From assembly GCA_017559525.1 (NCBI GenBank), contig JAFYRI010000003.1, forward strand, positions 124,001 to 188,000: a stretch of 64,000 nucleotides of DNA, given 5' to 3'. The DNA is from Alphaproteobacteria bacterium (lineage in GTDB: Bacteria; Pseudomonadota; Alphaproteobacteria; CAAHEQ01; UBA3637). Shown here piece by piece: positions 50,190 through 58,031 of this stretch. Every line of letters starts with the position of its first letter. The stretch's first letter is position 1. The notes under the pieces were generated by a model. It did no database searches. It was given only the letters and a program-made list of their open reading frames with translations, and was not told the DNA's origin. A program made the translations under genes and the position numbers.

Positions 50190-50353
50190 ATATATACAAC
50201 AAATGGTTGATTTTATCGGGGGAATAAATCACAAGATGTTTGTTGTATAGGGGGACTTTATGACAGATATGATTGGTTAATAGGGGGAGTTAACCCGATA
50301 AATCTGTTCATAAAGGGGCGCACGAAAAGGGGGATTTCGTGCGTTCTTTTTTA
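50190..50353 (+). ncRNA. Candidate structured small RNA with four GGGGGA motifs
   Basis: No open reading frame, but strong structure: outer stem ATACAACAAA/TTTGTTGTAT (50194-50203, 50239-50248) enclosing TGATTT/AAATCA with loop CGGGGGA; CTTTATGACAGAT pairing with ATCTGTTCATAAAG (50256-50268, 50302-50315, one bulge) enclosing GGTTAA/TTAACC with loop TAGGGGGAG (50281-50289); and terminator stem CGCACGAAA/TTTCGTGCG (50319-50327, 50335-50343) with loop AGGGGGA and a T-run. The fourth GGGGGA (50250-50255) is single-stranded between stems. Exposed GGA in loops is how CsrA/RsmA-type proteins are bound, so a protein-titrating RNA is one idea. A 9-bp alternative pairing TTTATCGGG/CCCGATAAA (50212-50220, 50294-50302) suggests a switch. 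Confidence 0.65.
50319..50352 (+). terminator. Terminator of the candidate RNA
   Basis: Perfect 9-bp stem CGCACGAAA/TTTCGTGCG with the GGGGGA-containing loop and the T-rich tail TTCTTTTTT. Confidence 0.9.
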
Positions 50354-50458
50354 TAATATAGAGTGTGAAAGATTAATGTGAGCTTGTTTGTTGGATAAAT
50401 TAAATCTGTAGAAATAGAGTTATAATATATTGCCTCTTATAAAAAGTTTAAATATTAT

Positions 50459-50490
50459 AAAAATACCGCTCTGAAATAAGCGGTATTTTT
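50459..50490 (-). terminator. Terminator of the bamE-like gene
   Basis: Stem AAATACCGCT/AGCGGTATTT (10 bp, 50461-50470 and 50479-50488) with T-run on the minus strand. The stretch 50354-50458 before it holds nothing I can recognise. Confidence 0.88.
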
Positions 50491-50496
50491 GTATCA

Positions 50497-50943
50497 TTAA
50501 CGTGTAGTGCTATCTCGTCCGCCGGCATCATATCTGCCAAAGTTTTGGATTAATTGTTCTGTAATAGACAATTCCTTGTGTTGCGTTGGTGTTGTATCTG
50601 ATATAAAATCCACTTGATTGGCATTGGCTAAAGTTAAATGTTTTTGGCTCTTGACGATATCATTTTTATCAAAGTAAAAGACGTAAATATCACGTTCAAA
50701 TTCTTTTGGTTCCAAAAAGGCACGACTTTTTTTTCGAATCTTGGCGTACATCACAAAGTTTTCACTTGGTTCTTCATAGCTTGGTGTCCCTAAAATGCGT
50801 AAAACTTGTTCCTTTGTGTGTGTGCCCGTTTTTATGATATTTAAACGGGAGATGGCTGGTAAGTCACCACTTTGGTAAGTTTCGCAGGCTCCTAAGAGCA
50901 AAGGTGTAAAAATAAGGCATGAGGCAATAAGTTTCTTGAACAT
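50497..50943 (-). CDS. bamE: BamE/SmpA-OmlA family outer-membrane lipoprotein
   Basis: BamE is an accessory lipoprotein of the outer-membrane protein assembly machine. The 148-residue product has a lipoprotein signal with lipobox LGAC (Cys19), then the SmpA/OmlA fold start ISRLNIIKTGTHTKEQVLRILGTPSY and beta strands (NFVMYAKIRKK, DIYVFYFDKNDIV). About 30 residues of unassigned tail. Divergent from the DUF177 gene; the promoter of that gene overlaps this start. Confidence 0.85.
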   Translation of the reverse strand: MFKKLIASCLIFTPLLLGACETYQSGDLPAISRLNIIKTGTHTKEQVLRILGTPSYEEPSENFVMYAKIRKKSRAFLEPKEFERDIYVFYFDKNDIVKSQKHLTLANANQVDFISDTTPTQHKELSITEQLIQNFGRYDAGGRDSTTR

Positions 50944-50964
50944 TGTTTTCTTCTTTGCTATAAT
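50936..50964 (+). promoter_or_regulatory. Promoter of the DUF177 gene
   Basis: TTGAAC (50936-50941), 17-nt spacer, TATAAT (50959-50964). Its -35 lies inside the first codons of the divergent bamE gene. Confidence 0.65.
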
Positions 50965-51029
50965 GTTAACTATATATATTGGGTGTTATAACCTAATGCA
51001 ACAGACAAGTCAATAAAAAAGGATATAAA

Positions 51030-51536
51030 ATGCGTACAAATTTGTTTCAAACTATTGATGTAAAAACAATTCCATCAAAAGGAATTTCTTTTGAATTAAC
51101 GGCGACACAGGAAGAATGTTCCTCTTTGGCTGAGCGATTCGATTTGCCTTCTGTTCGTTCTTTTGTGTTATCGGGCAGTGTAAAAGGAAATGATATTTTG
51201 CGTTATGATGGGCGTTTTGAAGCTCAAGTTGTGCGTGAATGTGTTGTTTCATTGGATGAGTTTGAACAAACAGTATCTGGTGAGTTTTCGGAATTATTTT
51301 CTGAAAAAGGAACAGATTTTTCCGCTGAAACAAATTTTGATATAGATATGGATGATGAAGAAACTGTTGATTTAATTAAAAATGGTCGTTTGGAAATTGG
51401 TGAAATTGCCGCTCAACAATTTGGACTTCATTTGGATCCATTTCCTAAAAAACAAGAGGGTGTTTTTGAATATAAAGAAGCTGAAGCTGAGCAGGTTAAT
51501 CCTTTTTCGGTTTTAAAAAACTTGATAAAAAAGTAA
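51030..51536 (+). CDS. DUF177 / YceD family protein
   Basis: A 168-residue acidic protein with the DUF177 core AQVVRECVVSLDEFEQTVSGEF and later DLIKNGRLEIGEIAAQQFGLHLDPFPK. In many bacteria this gene sits before rpmF and is linked to 23S rRNA accumulation; here neither rpmF nor plsX follows. AAAGGATATAAA before ATG 51030. The next gene has its own promoter inside the 3' end of this one. Confidence 0.9.
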   Translation: MRTNLFQTIDVKTIPSKGISFELTATQEECSSLAERFDLPSVRSFVLSGSVKGNDILRYDGRFEAQVVRECVVSLDEFEQTVSGEFSELFSEKGTDFSAETNFDIDMDDEETVDLIKNGRLEIGEIAAQQFGLHLDPFPKKQEGVFEYKEAEAEQVNPFSVLKNLIKK

Positions 51537-51550
51537 AAGTATGCTATAAT
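51522..51550 (+). promoter_or_regulatory. Promoter of the 51576 gene
   Basis: TTGATA (51522-51527), 17-nt spacer, exact TATAAT (51545-51550), overlapping the end of the DUF177 gene. Confidence 0.68.
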
Positions 51551-51575
51551 ACTGAGTATTAAGGAGGTGTTTTAT

Positions 51576-52190
51576 ATGCAAAGTGATGACATGATTTTGG
51601 GAGAGATGAAAAATCCAAAGGTATCGTATGCTGCGAAATATCAGGATTTAGATGCTTTGGTACACCGTTTTTTTGAAGATGGTCAAATTAGTCTACCCGA
51701 ATTAAATACATTGAATCGTTTGGATACTTTGTTGACGCGTCAATTTCAGGTTGCTCAAGATTATGTATCCAAAATGGATAAAAATTCTCCTCTTTATGCT
51801 GCAGCTCAAGATTTGTTGTTGCATATGTATCGTTGTCGCAATTTGATTGATTCAGCTCATGATAAAGCTCAATTGTATTATCATGAAAAAAAACAAGAAA
51901 AAAATAATGTGGCGCCAAAACCCATAAAGGAAGAGCCGGAAGTATTAACTATTCGGAATGTTGGCAAAAGTGGAATGTTTTTGATGATGAGTTTAATGGA
52001 TGAAAAACAGCGGATAAATGCTGAACGTTCTTTTAGTGAAAAAGAAGTGAAGGCAATGTCTCCTAAAGAAAGGGCTGATATTGAAGAAAATATTGTTCGT
52101 GCAATAACCGCCATTCATGATAAACAGGTTGATTCGCGTCGATTAAATCATATTTTAGGATTAGAACATACGCGTGGAGCTGCTCGATAA
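51576..52190 (+). CDS. Hypothetical helical protein
   Basis: A 204-residue soluble-looking protein I do not recognise. Sequence is charged and mostly helical: DLDALVHRFFEDGQISLPELNTLNRLDTLL, a Lys/Gln segment (HEKKQEKNNVAPKP), then KSGMFLMMSLMDEKQRINAERSFSEKEVKAMSPKERADIEENI-type region (about 135-178). No signal peptide or Cys pattern. ATG 51576 has AAGGAGG 8 nt upstream. Between DUF177 and rpmH, but transcribed from its own promoter. Confidence 0.72.
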   Translation: MQSDDMILGEMKNPKVSYAAKYQDLDALVHRFFEDGQISLPELNTLNRLDTLLTRQFQVAQDYVSKMDKNSPLYAAAQDLLLHMYRCRNLIDSAHDKAQLYYHEKKQEKNNVAPKPIKEEPEVLTIRNVGKSGMFLMMSLMDEKQRINAERSFSEKEVKAMSPKERADIEENIVRAITAIHDKQVDSRRLNHILGLEHTRGAAR

Positions 52191-52211
52191 GAGGAGCTCT
52201 TCTTTTTTGTA
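52189..52211 (+). terminator. Possible terminator after the 51576 gene
   Basis: Short stem AAGAG/CTCTT with a 3-nt loop, then CTTTTTT. Confidence 0.4.
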
Positions 52212-52247
52212 TTTTTTGATTTTTATTTGTTAAGTATAAAAAAATGC

Positions 52248-52276
52248 TTGACTTTATTTAAAAAAAAAGGTATAAG
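52248..52276 (+). promoter_or_regulatory. Promoter of rpmH-rnpA
   Basis: TTGACT (52248-52253), 17-nt spacer, TATAAG (52271-52276). The same AAATGCTTGACTTTA-like context occurs before rpsL. Confidence 0.72.
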
Positions 52277-52373
52277 AACGTACCATTAAGTAAAATGCTG
52301 TGTGTTGTGTGTGCGTGATGGCATGTGTGAACATAGCTTATGTTTTTGATTTTTTTATGAAAAGGAGATAACA

Positions 52374-52508
52374 ATGAAACGTACATATCAACCAAGTAAA
52401 CTCGTTCGTACACGCAGACATGGGTTCCGTGCTCGTATGGCAACTGTTGGTGGTCGTGCTGTTTTAAACGCACGTCGTCGCAAAGGTCGTAAAGTATTGA
52501 GCGCCTAA
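52374..52508 (+). CDS. rpmH: 50S ribosomal protein L34 (bL34)
   Basis: A 44-residue basic protein of the large subunit: [20 protein letters not shown], then [18 protein letters not shown] and KVLSA. This is the canonical L34 sequence in its canonical place before rnpA. AAAGGAG lies 8 nt before ATG 52374. About 100 nt of leader follow the promoter at 52248. Confidence 0.98.
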   Translation: MKRTYQPSKLVRTRRHGFRARMATVGGRAVLNARRRKGRKVLSA

Positions 52509-52533
52509 TTATTGTGATGGGAGGCTATATTTT

Positions 52534-52860
52534 ATGCAACCCATCCGTTTAAAAAAACGCAAACAATTTGTTCGTGTTGCAGATAAGGGACAGAAGTTAG
52601 TTGCTTCTGGCCTTATTTTGCTATATGCACCAAATGATAAAGATGTAAATGGTATTGGATTTACTGTTACAAAAAAAATAGGCAATGCTGTTGTGCGAAA
52701 TCGTGTTCGAAGACGTCTGCGAGAGGTTGTGCGGCTTGGAATGTCAAAATTTTCAAAAACAGGATATGATTTTGTTGTTATTGGTCGAAAGTCTACACTT
52801 GATCGGCCATTTGAAAAGTTGCAAAAAGATTTCGCTTATTTGTTGAAAGCGGTTAAATGA
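52534..52860 (+). CDS. rnpA: Ribonuclease P protein component
   Basis: Protein subunit of RNase P, which matures tRNA 5' ends. 108 residues: RLKKRKQFVRVADKGQK, GIGFTVTKKIGNAVVRNRVRRRLREVVR (the RNR signature) and DFVVIGRKSTLDRPFEKLQKD. GGGAGG before ATG. Its stop overlaps the yidD start (ATGA). Confidence 0.96.
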   Translation: MQPIRLKKRKQFVRVADKGQKLVASGLILLYAPNDKDVNGIGFTVTKKIGNAVVRNRVRRRLREVVRLGMSKFSKTGYDFVVIGRKSTLDRPFEKLQKDFAYLLKAVK

Positions 52861-53105
52861 AGTATATTTTTTTGGGGTTAATACGATTGTATCAATTGAT
52901 ACTGTCTCCCTTTAAAACGCCATGTTGTCGCTTCGTTCCTAGTTGTTCGGAATATGCTAGACAAGCTTTTTTGTTGCATGGTGGTTTAAAAGGTGCTATG
53001 TTGACCATTAAACGGTTATTGAAATGTCATCCATGGGGTGGTTCTGGATATGATCCTGTGCCTCCTGTTCAAAATAAAAAGGAAAGTAAATGTCTACACA
53101 TGTAA
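52857..53105 (+). CDS. yidD: Membrane protein insertion efficiency factor YidD
   Basis: Small amphipathic membrane-associated protein that assists YidC-dependent insertion. 82 residues with the family core LIRLYQLILSPFKTPCCRFVPSCSEYARQAF and LKCHPWGGSGYDPVP. Four-base overlap with rnpA and 16-base overlap with yidC show a tightly coupled rnpA-yidD-yidC unit. Confidence 0.96.
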   Translation: MKYIFLGLIRLYQLILSPFKTPCCRFVPSCSEYARQAFLLHGGLKGAMLTIKRLLKCHPWGGSGYDPVPPVQNKKESKCLHM

Positions 53106-54757
53106 AAGAAACAAAGCAAGAGCAAAAGAATTTATTTATCGCAATGGTATTGGTTGTAGTGATACTATTTGGATTTGATTTTTTTGTTCCCTCTAATAGT
53201 GAAAATAAAGTGGAAGTTCCTGTTCAAGCGCCAACTCCTGTCGAAGTTGTTACTCAAAATGAAGCGCTTGTTCCTGAAAATAATGAGAATGTTGTTTTTT
53301 CAGTTAATAAGGTTCAAAATATTGCTTTAGAGAATAGTTTCTTGTCTGGAAGCATAACCTCTTCCGGTAGCTTAAATGCATTAGAATTGACTGATTATAA
53401 AGAAACAACCGCGGTTGATAGTCCTAATATACATTTACTAAAACCAGAAACATATTGGACAACGTTATTTTGGACTAGTCCAAATGCGATAATGCCTCAA
53501 GCTGATGAGGGATGGCAGGTAATAGGGGATAAGTTAACCCCATACTCTCCTTTGAAATTATTTTATGAAAATTCTGATGTAAAAATAGAACGTACAGTTT
53601 CTATGGATGATGCTTATATGTTTACTATGACAGATGTTGTTACGAATCGTAAAAGCGCTCCAATCTCGGTTTCTTTAGTAGGGCAAATTAATCGTCATAT
53701 TAATCCTGCTTCTTTAAAAGCATCTGTTATTCATGAAGGTTTTTTAAGCTTAATTGGTGGTAAGTTAGTTGAAAAAGATTATTCTGATATAGAAGATGAT
53801 AATTTTTCTAATAAAGCAACAGATGGTTGGGTAGGAATTACGGATAAATATTGGCAGTCTGTTATGGTTTTTGATTCATCTTTAAAAGATGTAGATGTTT
53901 CTTTTTCACGTCATGAAAATTTATACACAGCTGGTTTTCAAACCGTTGGAGAAAGTATTGATCCAAATACAACTTTAACACGTACAACACGTTTATTTGC
54001 AGGAGCTAAGAAATTGGATTTAATCAATACTTATGAAAAAGAGTTAAATATTCCGAAATTTGATTTGAGTATTGATTTTGGATGGTTCTATTTCTTAACT
54101 CGTCCATTCTTAGTTTTCTTGAATTGGTTATATGCTATTGTAGGCAATATGGGTATTGCAATCTTGATTTTTGCTACACTTATTCGTATTGCGATGTTGC
54201 CAATTGCAACTAAATCATATGAAAGTATGGCAAAAATGCGTAAAATTCAACCACGCATGAAAATGTTACAAGAACGCTATAAAAATAATCGTATAATGTT
54301 GCAACAAGAGATAATGAACTTGTACAAACGTGAAAAAATTAATCCAGCAGGTGGTTGTTTGCCTATGTTATTGCAAATTCCGGTATTTTATGCTTTGTAC
54401 AAAGTGTTGTCTGTATCCATTAATATGCGTCAAGCCCCCTTCTTTGGTTGGATTCATGACTTATCTATGCCAGATCCAAGCTCTGTATTTACAGCATTTG
54501 GATATTTAGATTGGCCGATTCCGTCTTTCTTAAATATTGGTATATGGCCAGTATTGATGGGGCTTACCATGTATATTCAACAAAAACTTAATCCGGCACC
54601 AACAGATAAAGATCAAGCAAATATGTTTAAAATGTTGCCAATTATCTTTACTTTTATGTTGGGTAATTTTGCTGCTGGTTTGGTTATTTATTGGACATGG
54701 AGCAACGTATTGTCCATTGCTCAACAAAAATACATTATGAAAAAAGTGGGGGTATAG
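53090..54757 (+). CDS. yidC: Membrane protein insertase YidC
   Basis: Inserts and folds inner-membrane proteins, alone or with Sec. 555 residues: N-terminal helix (LFIAMVLVVVILFGFDFFVP, 15-34), large periplasmic domain (about 50-330), then five helices with the family segment GNMGIAILIFATLIRIAMLP and INPAGGCLPMLLQIPVFYALYKVL. Ribosome site AAAGGAAAG before ATG 53090, inside the end of yidD. Confidence 0.97.
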   Translation: MSTHVKETKQEQKNLFIAMVLVVVILFGFDFFVPSNSENKVEVPVQAPTPVEVVTQNEALVPENNENVVFSVNKVQNIALENSFLSGSITSSGSLNALELTDYKETTAVDSPNIHLLKPETYWTTLFWTSPNAIMPQADEGWQVIGDKLTPYSPLKLFYENSDVKIERTVSMDDAYMFTMTDVVTNRKSAPISVSLVGQINRHINPASLKASVIHEGFLSLIGGKLVEKDYSDIEDDNFSNKATDGWVGITDKYWQSVMVFDSSLKDVDVSFSRHENLYTAGFQTVGESIDPNTTLTRTTRLFAGAKKLDLINTYEKELNIPKFDLSIDFGWFYFLTRPFLVFLNWLYAIVGNMGIAILIFATLIRIAMLPIATKSYESMAKMRKIQPRMKMLQERYKNNRIMLQQEIMNLYKREKINPAGGCLPMLLQIPVFYALYKVLSVSINMRQAPFFGWIHDLSMPDPSSVFTAFGYLDWPIPSFLNIGIWPVLMGLTMYIQQKLNPAPTDKDQANMFKMLPIIFTFMLGNFAAGLVIYWTWSNVLSIAQQKYIMKKVGV

Positions 54758-54758
54758 T

Positions 54759-55400
54759 ATGGAACCACAAGAATTGGAACGATTGAAACAAGAGGGCTTA
54801 GCCTTATTCAAAAAAACGCCTGAATTTGTGCGAGGGGTTACAACGATTGACCAATTGCCGACAGATGGGTTAATGGAAATTGCCTTCGCCGGTCGTTCCA
54901 ATGTGGGTAAATCCAGTTTGATTAATGCTGTTACAGGTGCTAGAGGGTTGGCTCGTGCTTCTAATACGCCAGGACGGACACAACAATTGAATTTTTTTAA
55001 AGTATCCGATAAATGTCATATTGTGGATTTGCCAGGATATGGATATGCTTCTGCCCCAGAAAAAATGGTGCAAGCATGGACGCGTCTTATTCATGATTAT
55101 TTACGTGGTCGTGTGCAATTACGCCGTGTGTTTCTATTAATCGATGCAAGACATGGCATTAAACCGGTTGATGAAAAAATTATGAAGATGTTGGATGGTG
55201 CCGCCGTCACATATCAAATTATTTTGACTAAGGCCGATAAGATTTCCCGTATAGCGGGCGAGGCTGTTTTAAAACAAACAATGGAAATTGGCCAAAAACA
55301 TGTGGCTTGTTATCCAGAAATTTTGCTGACATCTTCGGAAAAAAATTGGAATATTGATTTAGTTCGCGCTGAATTTATCAAAGTTATTGAGGGGATTTAA
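54759..55400 (+). CDS. engB: Ribosome biogenesis GTPase EngB (YsxC/YihA)
   Basis: GTPase required for 50S assembly and cell division. 213 residues: G1 GRSNVGKSSLINA, G2 region NTPGRTQQLNFF, G3 DLPGYGYA, G4 TKADK. It starts 1 nt after yidC and overlaps the mnmE start by 1 nt, continuing the coupled operon. Confidence 0.96.
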   Translation: MEPQELERLKQEGLALFKKTPEFVRGVTTIDQLPTDGLMEIAFAGRSNVGKSSLINAVTGARGLARASNTPGRTQQLNFFKVSDKCHIVDLPGYGYASAPEKMVQAWTRLIHDYLRGRVQLRRVFLLIDARHGIKPVDEKIMKMLDGAAVTYQIILTKADKISRIAGEAVLKQTMEIGQKHVACYPEILLTSSEKNWNIDLVRAEFIKVIEGI

Positions 55401-56725
55401 TGTTTCCAAATTATAATTCATCCGATACGATTTACGCTTTGTCCAGTGGTGCCGGTCGTGGTGGTGTTGCTGTTATTCGTGTGTCTGGGATAAAGGTTTT
55501 GGATGTGATAAAGCATTTGAGTGGACTTGATAATCCTAAGTCTAGATATGCTTATTTTTGTCGTTTAACTAATGGTGCAGGGCAAGCCTTAGATAATGCT
55601 TTGGTATTATATTTTAAAGGTCCATATAGTTTTACTGGAGAGGATGTTGTTGAATTTCAAGTTCACGGTGGCCGTAGTGTTATTAATGCAGTTATGCAGG
55701 CCATTTCTGAGGTGAAAGGATGTCGTCCGGCTGAACCAGGTGAATATTCTCGTCGCGCTGTGGTTAATGGTAAGATGGATTTGACAGAAGCCGAAGGTTT
55801 AATGGATTTAATTAATGCCGAAACGGAATTACAACGGGCACAAGCTTATACACAGATGAATGGGGCTTTAGGTCAAAAGTATGAAGGATGGCGTCGTGAT
55901 TTAAAACATCATATGGCGTATTTAGAGGCCTTTATTGATTTTCCCGAAGAAGATATTCCACCCGAAAAATTGGATAGAATTGATGCGGATGTACGTGAAT
56001 TGGCTGAAAAAATTTCCGTACACTTGGATGATGATAGAGCTGGTCAAAAACTGAAAGATGGTTTTCGAATTGCGATTGTCGGTCGTCCAAATGCTGGTAA
56101 GTCCAGTTTGATAAATGTACTGACGAAAAAAGATGTTGCTATTGTGTCTCAAACGGCTGGTACCACACGGGATGTTGTTGAAGCACACTTAGATGTAGCG
56201 GGTTTTCCTGTTATTTTGGCTGATACAGCCGGATTACGTGAAGGGGCAGAAGAAATTGAAACAGAAGGTATTCGTCGTGCTGTAAAACGGGCAGAAGAGG
56301 CTGATTTAATTTTGCATGTCCAAGATGGTTCTCGTTATCCGATTGAAGAAAATTTACCCACGGCATTGTTAGATAGAAAGGTTATTACCATCTGGAATAA
56401 AGTGGATGAAATGAGTGAAATACCAGCTGGTGTTTTGTGTTTATCCGCTAAAACAGGGCAAGGTGTTGATGTGTTGTGGCAATTGATTAAGGATGAATTG
56501 TCAAATGTTGTTTCTATGGCCGATGGTGTAATTACACGGGAACGTTATCGTGTGGCGTTGGAAGAATGTATGGATGCCTTAAATCGTTCGTTATATGCAC
56601 CGGAATTAGAGTTAAAGGCTGAAGATTTGCGTATGGCTGCTCGTGCTTTGGGGCGTATTACAGGACGCATTGATACTGAAGAATTGTTGGATGTGATTTT
56701 CCGTGATTTTTGTATCGGAAAATAA
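55400..56725 (+). CDS. mnmE: tRNA modification GTPase MnmE
   Basis: With MnmG (60783) forms the complex that adds the (carboxymethyl)aminomethyl group to U34 of tRNAs. 441 residues: tetrahydrofolate-binding N-domain (SSGAGRGGVAVIRVSG), helical domain, G domain with GRPNAGKSSLINVL, DTAGLRE and NKVD, and the C-terminal FCIGK with catalytic Cys. In many alphaproteobacteria mnmG is the next gene; here three ankyrin genes intervene. Confidence 0.97.
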   Translation: MFPNYNSSDTIYALSSGAGRGGVAVIRVSGIKVLDVIKHLSGLDNPKSRYAYFCRLTNGAGQALDNALVLYFKGPYSFTGEDVVEFQVHGGRSVINAVMQAISEVKGCRPAEPGEYSRRAVVNGKMDLTEAEGLMDLINAETELQRAQAYTQMNGALGQKYEGWRRDLKHHMAYLEAFIDFPEEDIPPEKLDRIDADVRELAEKISVHLDDDRAGQKLKDGFRIAIVGRPNAGKSSLINVLTKKDVAIVSQTAGTTRDVVEAHLDVAGFPVILADTAGLREGAEEIETEGIRRAVKRAEEADLILHVQDGSRYPIEENLPTALLDRKVITIWNKVDEMSEIPAGVLCLSAKTGQGVDVLWQLIKDELSNVVSMADGVITRERYRVALEECMDALNRSLYAPELELKAEDLRMAARALGRITGRIDTEELLDVIFRDFCIGK

Positions 56726-56746
56726 CTGTTTTTGCTAATGAAATAA

Positions 56747-56775
56747 TTGATAATGGATATGGATTGTGCTATATT
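56747..56775 (+). promoter_or_regulatory. Promoter of the first ankyrin gene
   Basis: TTGATA (56747-56752), 17-nt spacer, TATATT (56770-56775). Confidence 0.65.
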
Positions 56776-56806
56776 ACCGTTTATTGGTATATAAACGGAG
56801 AATATA

Positions 56807-57895
56807 ATGAATCAAATTATGGAATTACAGGGCGCTTGTTGGACAGGCGATTGGGAACGGGTTAAATTATTGGTCAAACAAGGGGCCGATGTTAATGCTC
56901 AAGGGTTTGAATGGCTTACGCCTTTACATCTTGCTGCGCAAAAAGGTAATGCAGATGCGGTTAGATTTTTGTTGGAAAATGGTGCTGATATCAATAAGGT
57001 AACACAATATCAAAAAAGAACACCATTGTTTTTGGCGGCAGTTAAGTATCAGATAGAGGCTGCTAAAACCTTGCTGGAAGCCGGTTCAGATATTAATCAA
57101 ACGGATGGGCAAGGTTGGACACCTTTACATTGGATTGTGGCTGAAAGCAGTATCATAGATACAGCAAAATTCAAAAACTTTTTATCGGAATTAAAACCGG
57201 ATATTAATAAAGAAGATTGTTTTAAAAAAACGCCATTGCATTGTGCGGTAGCTAGCAAAAATTCAGAAGCCGTTAAGATTTTATTAGAGTTTGGTGCCGA
57301 TATCAATAAAATGGATGAACATGAAAAAACACCATTGGACTATGCTGTTTATCGTCAAGATTGGAGCTCTTTGCGGGCTATATTGGATCATGGCGGTGAT
57401 GTGAATAAAACGGATTGTGATGGTAAAACGCTTTTGGAACGTGCTCTTGAAAATCAAGATTCTCGCTGCGTTAATGTATTGTTGGAATATGGTGCCAATG
57501 TGAATTACGTTACTGACAAAGGGCAAACACCTTTGCATATGGCAGTCAACAATAAAGATATCAAATCGCTTGCGTTGTTATTGCAAGCCGGTGTTGATGT
57601 AAACAAAGTGGATAGTGATGGCAAAATACCCTTAAGACAAGCCGTTGAATTAAATGATACGGTTAAGGTGGCTTTATTATTAGTATCAGGTGCCGATAAA
57701 ACAATTGCCGATAAAAATGGAAAAACGCCATTGGATATTGCAAAACAAATGATGAAAGAGAATCTTTTGTTTGAACGAGATAAATCAAGAGATATTATGT
57801 TGTTGTTGAATAGTCGGGTTGCGATACCTCAACCCACAAAAGTGGCCAGTCATACTCAAACCATTCAAAATCAAAATACTAATATCCGAAATTAA
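56807..57895 (+). CDS. Ankyrin-repeat protein (large)
   Basis: A 362-residue protein almost wholly of ankyrin repeats (about nine), e.g. TPLHLAAQKGNADAVRFLLENGADIN, TPLHCAVASKNSEAVKILLEFGADIN, TPLHMAVNNKDIKSLALLLQAGVDVN. It has no signal peptide, so it is either cytoplasmic or exported by a type I/IV-like route. A short polar tail ends KVASHTQTIQNQN-NIRN, almost identical to the tail of the next gene. Ankyrin proteins in host-associated alphaproteobacteria are often effectors; here that is only inference. Own promoter and terminator. Confidence 0.92.
   Translation: MNQIMELQGACWTGDWERVKLLVKQGADVNAQGFEWLTPLHLAAQKGNADAVRFLLENGADINKVTQYQKRTPLFLAAVKYQIEAAKTLLEAGSDINQTDGQGWTPLHWIVAESSIIDTAKFKNFLSELKPDINKEDCFKKTPLHCAVASKNSEAVKILLEFGADINKMDEHEKTPLDYAVYRQDWSSLRAILDHGGDVNKTDCDGKTLLERALENQDSRCVNVLLEYGANVNYVTDKGQTPLHMAVNNKDIKSLALLLQAGVDVNKVDSDGKIPLRQAVELNDTVKVALLLVSGADKTIADKNGKTPLDIAKQMMKENLLFERDKSRDIMLLLNSRVAIPQPTKVASHTQTIQNQNTNIRN
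57839..57895 (+). repeat. 57-bp direct repeat, copy 1 (ankyrin gene tail)
   Basis: Encodes the polar tail of the first ankyrin protein. Matches 58944-59000 with about three mismatches, although the repeat domains of the two genes have diverged widely. Confidence 0.88.
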
Positions 57896-57906
57896 TTTTA
57901 ATGTAT

Positions 57907-57935
57907 TCCCCGTTGGTTAGACGGGGATTTTTTTT
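57907..57935 (+). terminator. Terminator after the first ankyrin gene
   Basis: Perfect 7-bp stem TCCCCGT/ACGGGGA, 7-nt loop, eight T. Confidence 0.93.
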
Positions 57936-57971
57936 ATTCTTTAATTATTTTTGTATAAAACAAAAAAACTC

Positions 57972-58000
57972 TTGACAAAAATAATTTTGTATGATATACT
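57972..58000 (+). promoter_or_regulatory. Promoter of the second ankyrin gene
   Basis: Exact TTGACA (57972-57977), 17-nt spacer, TATACT (57995-58000); a strong consensus promoter. Confidence 0.8.
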
Positions 58001-58031
58001 CCCTTTAGTTTAATATGAAAGGAGAGGGAAA

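Noticed and set aside
50190..50353. 6S RNA or 4.5S SRP RNA
   Set aside because: No long hairpin with central bubble and no GGAAGG-type SRP loop; separate stems with GGGGGA loops and an intrinsic terminator instead.
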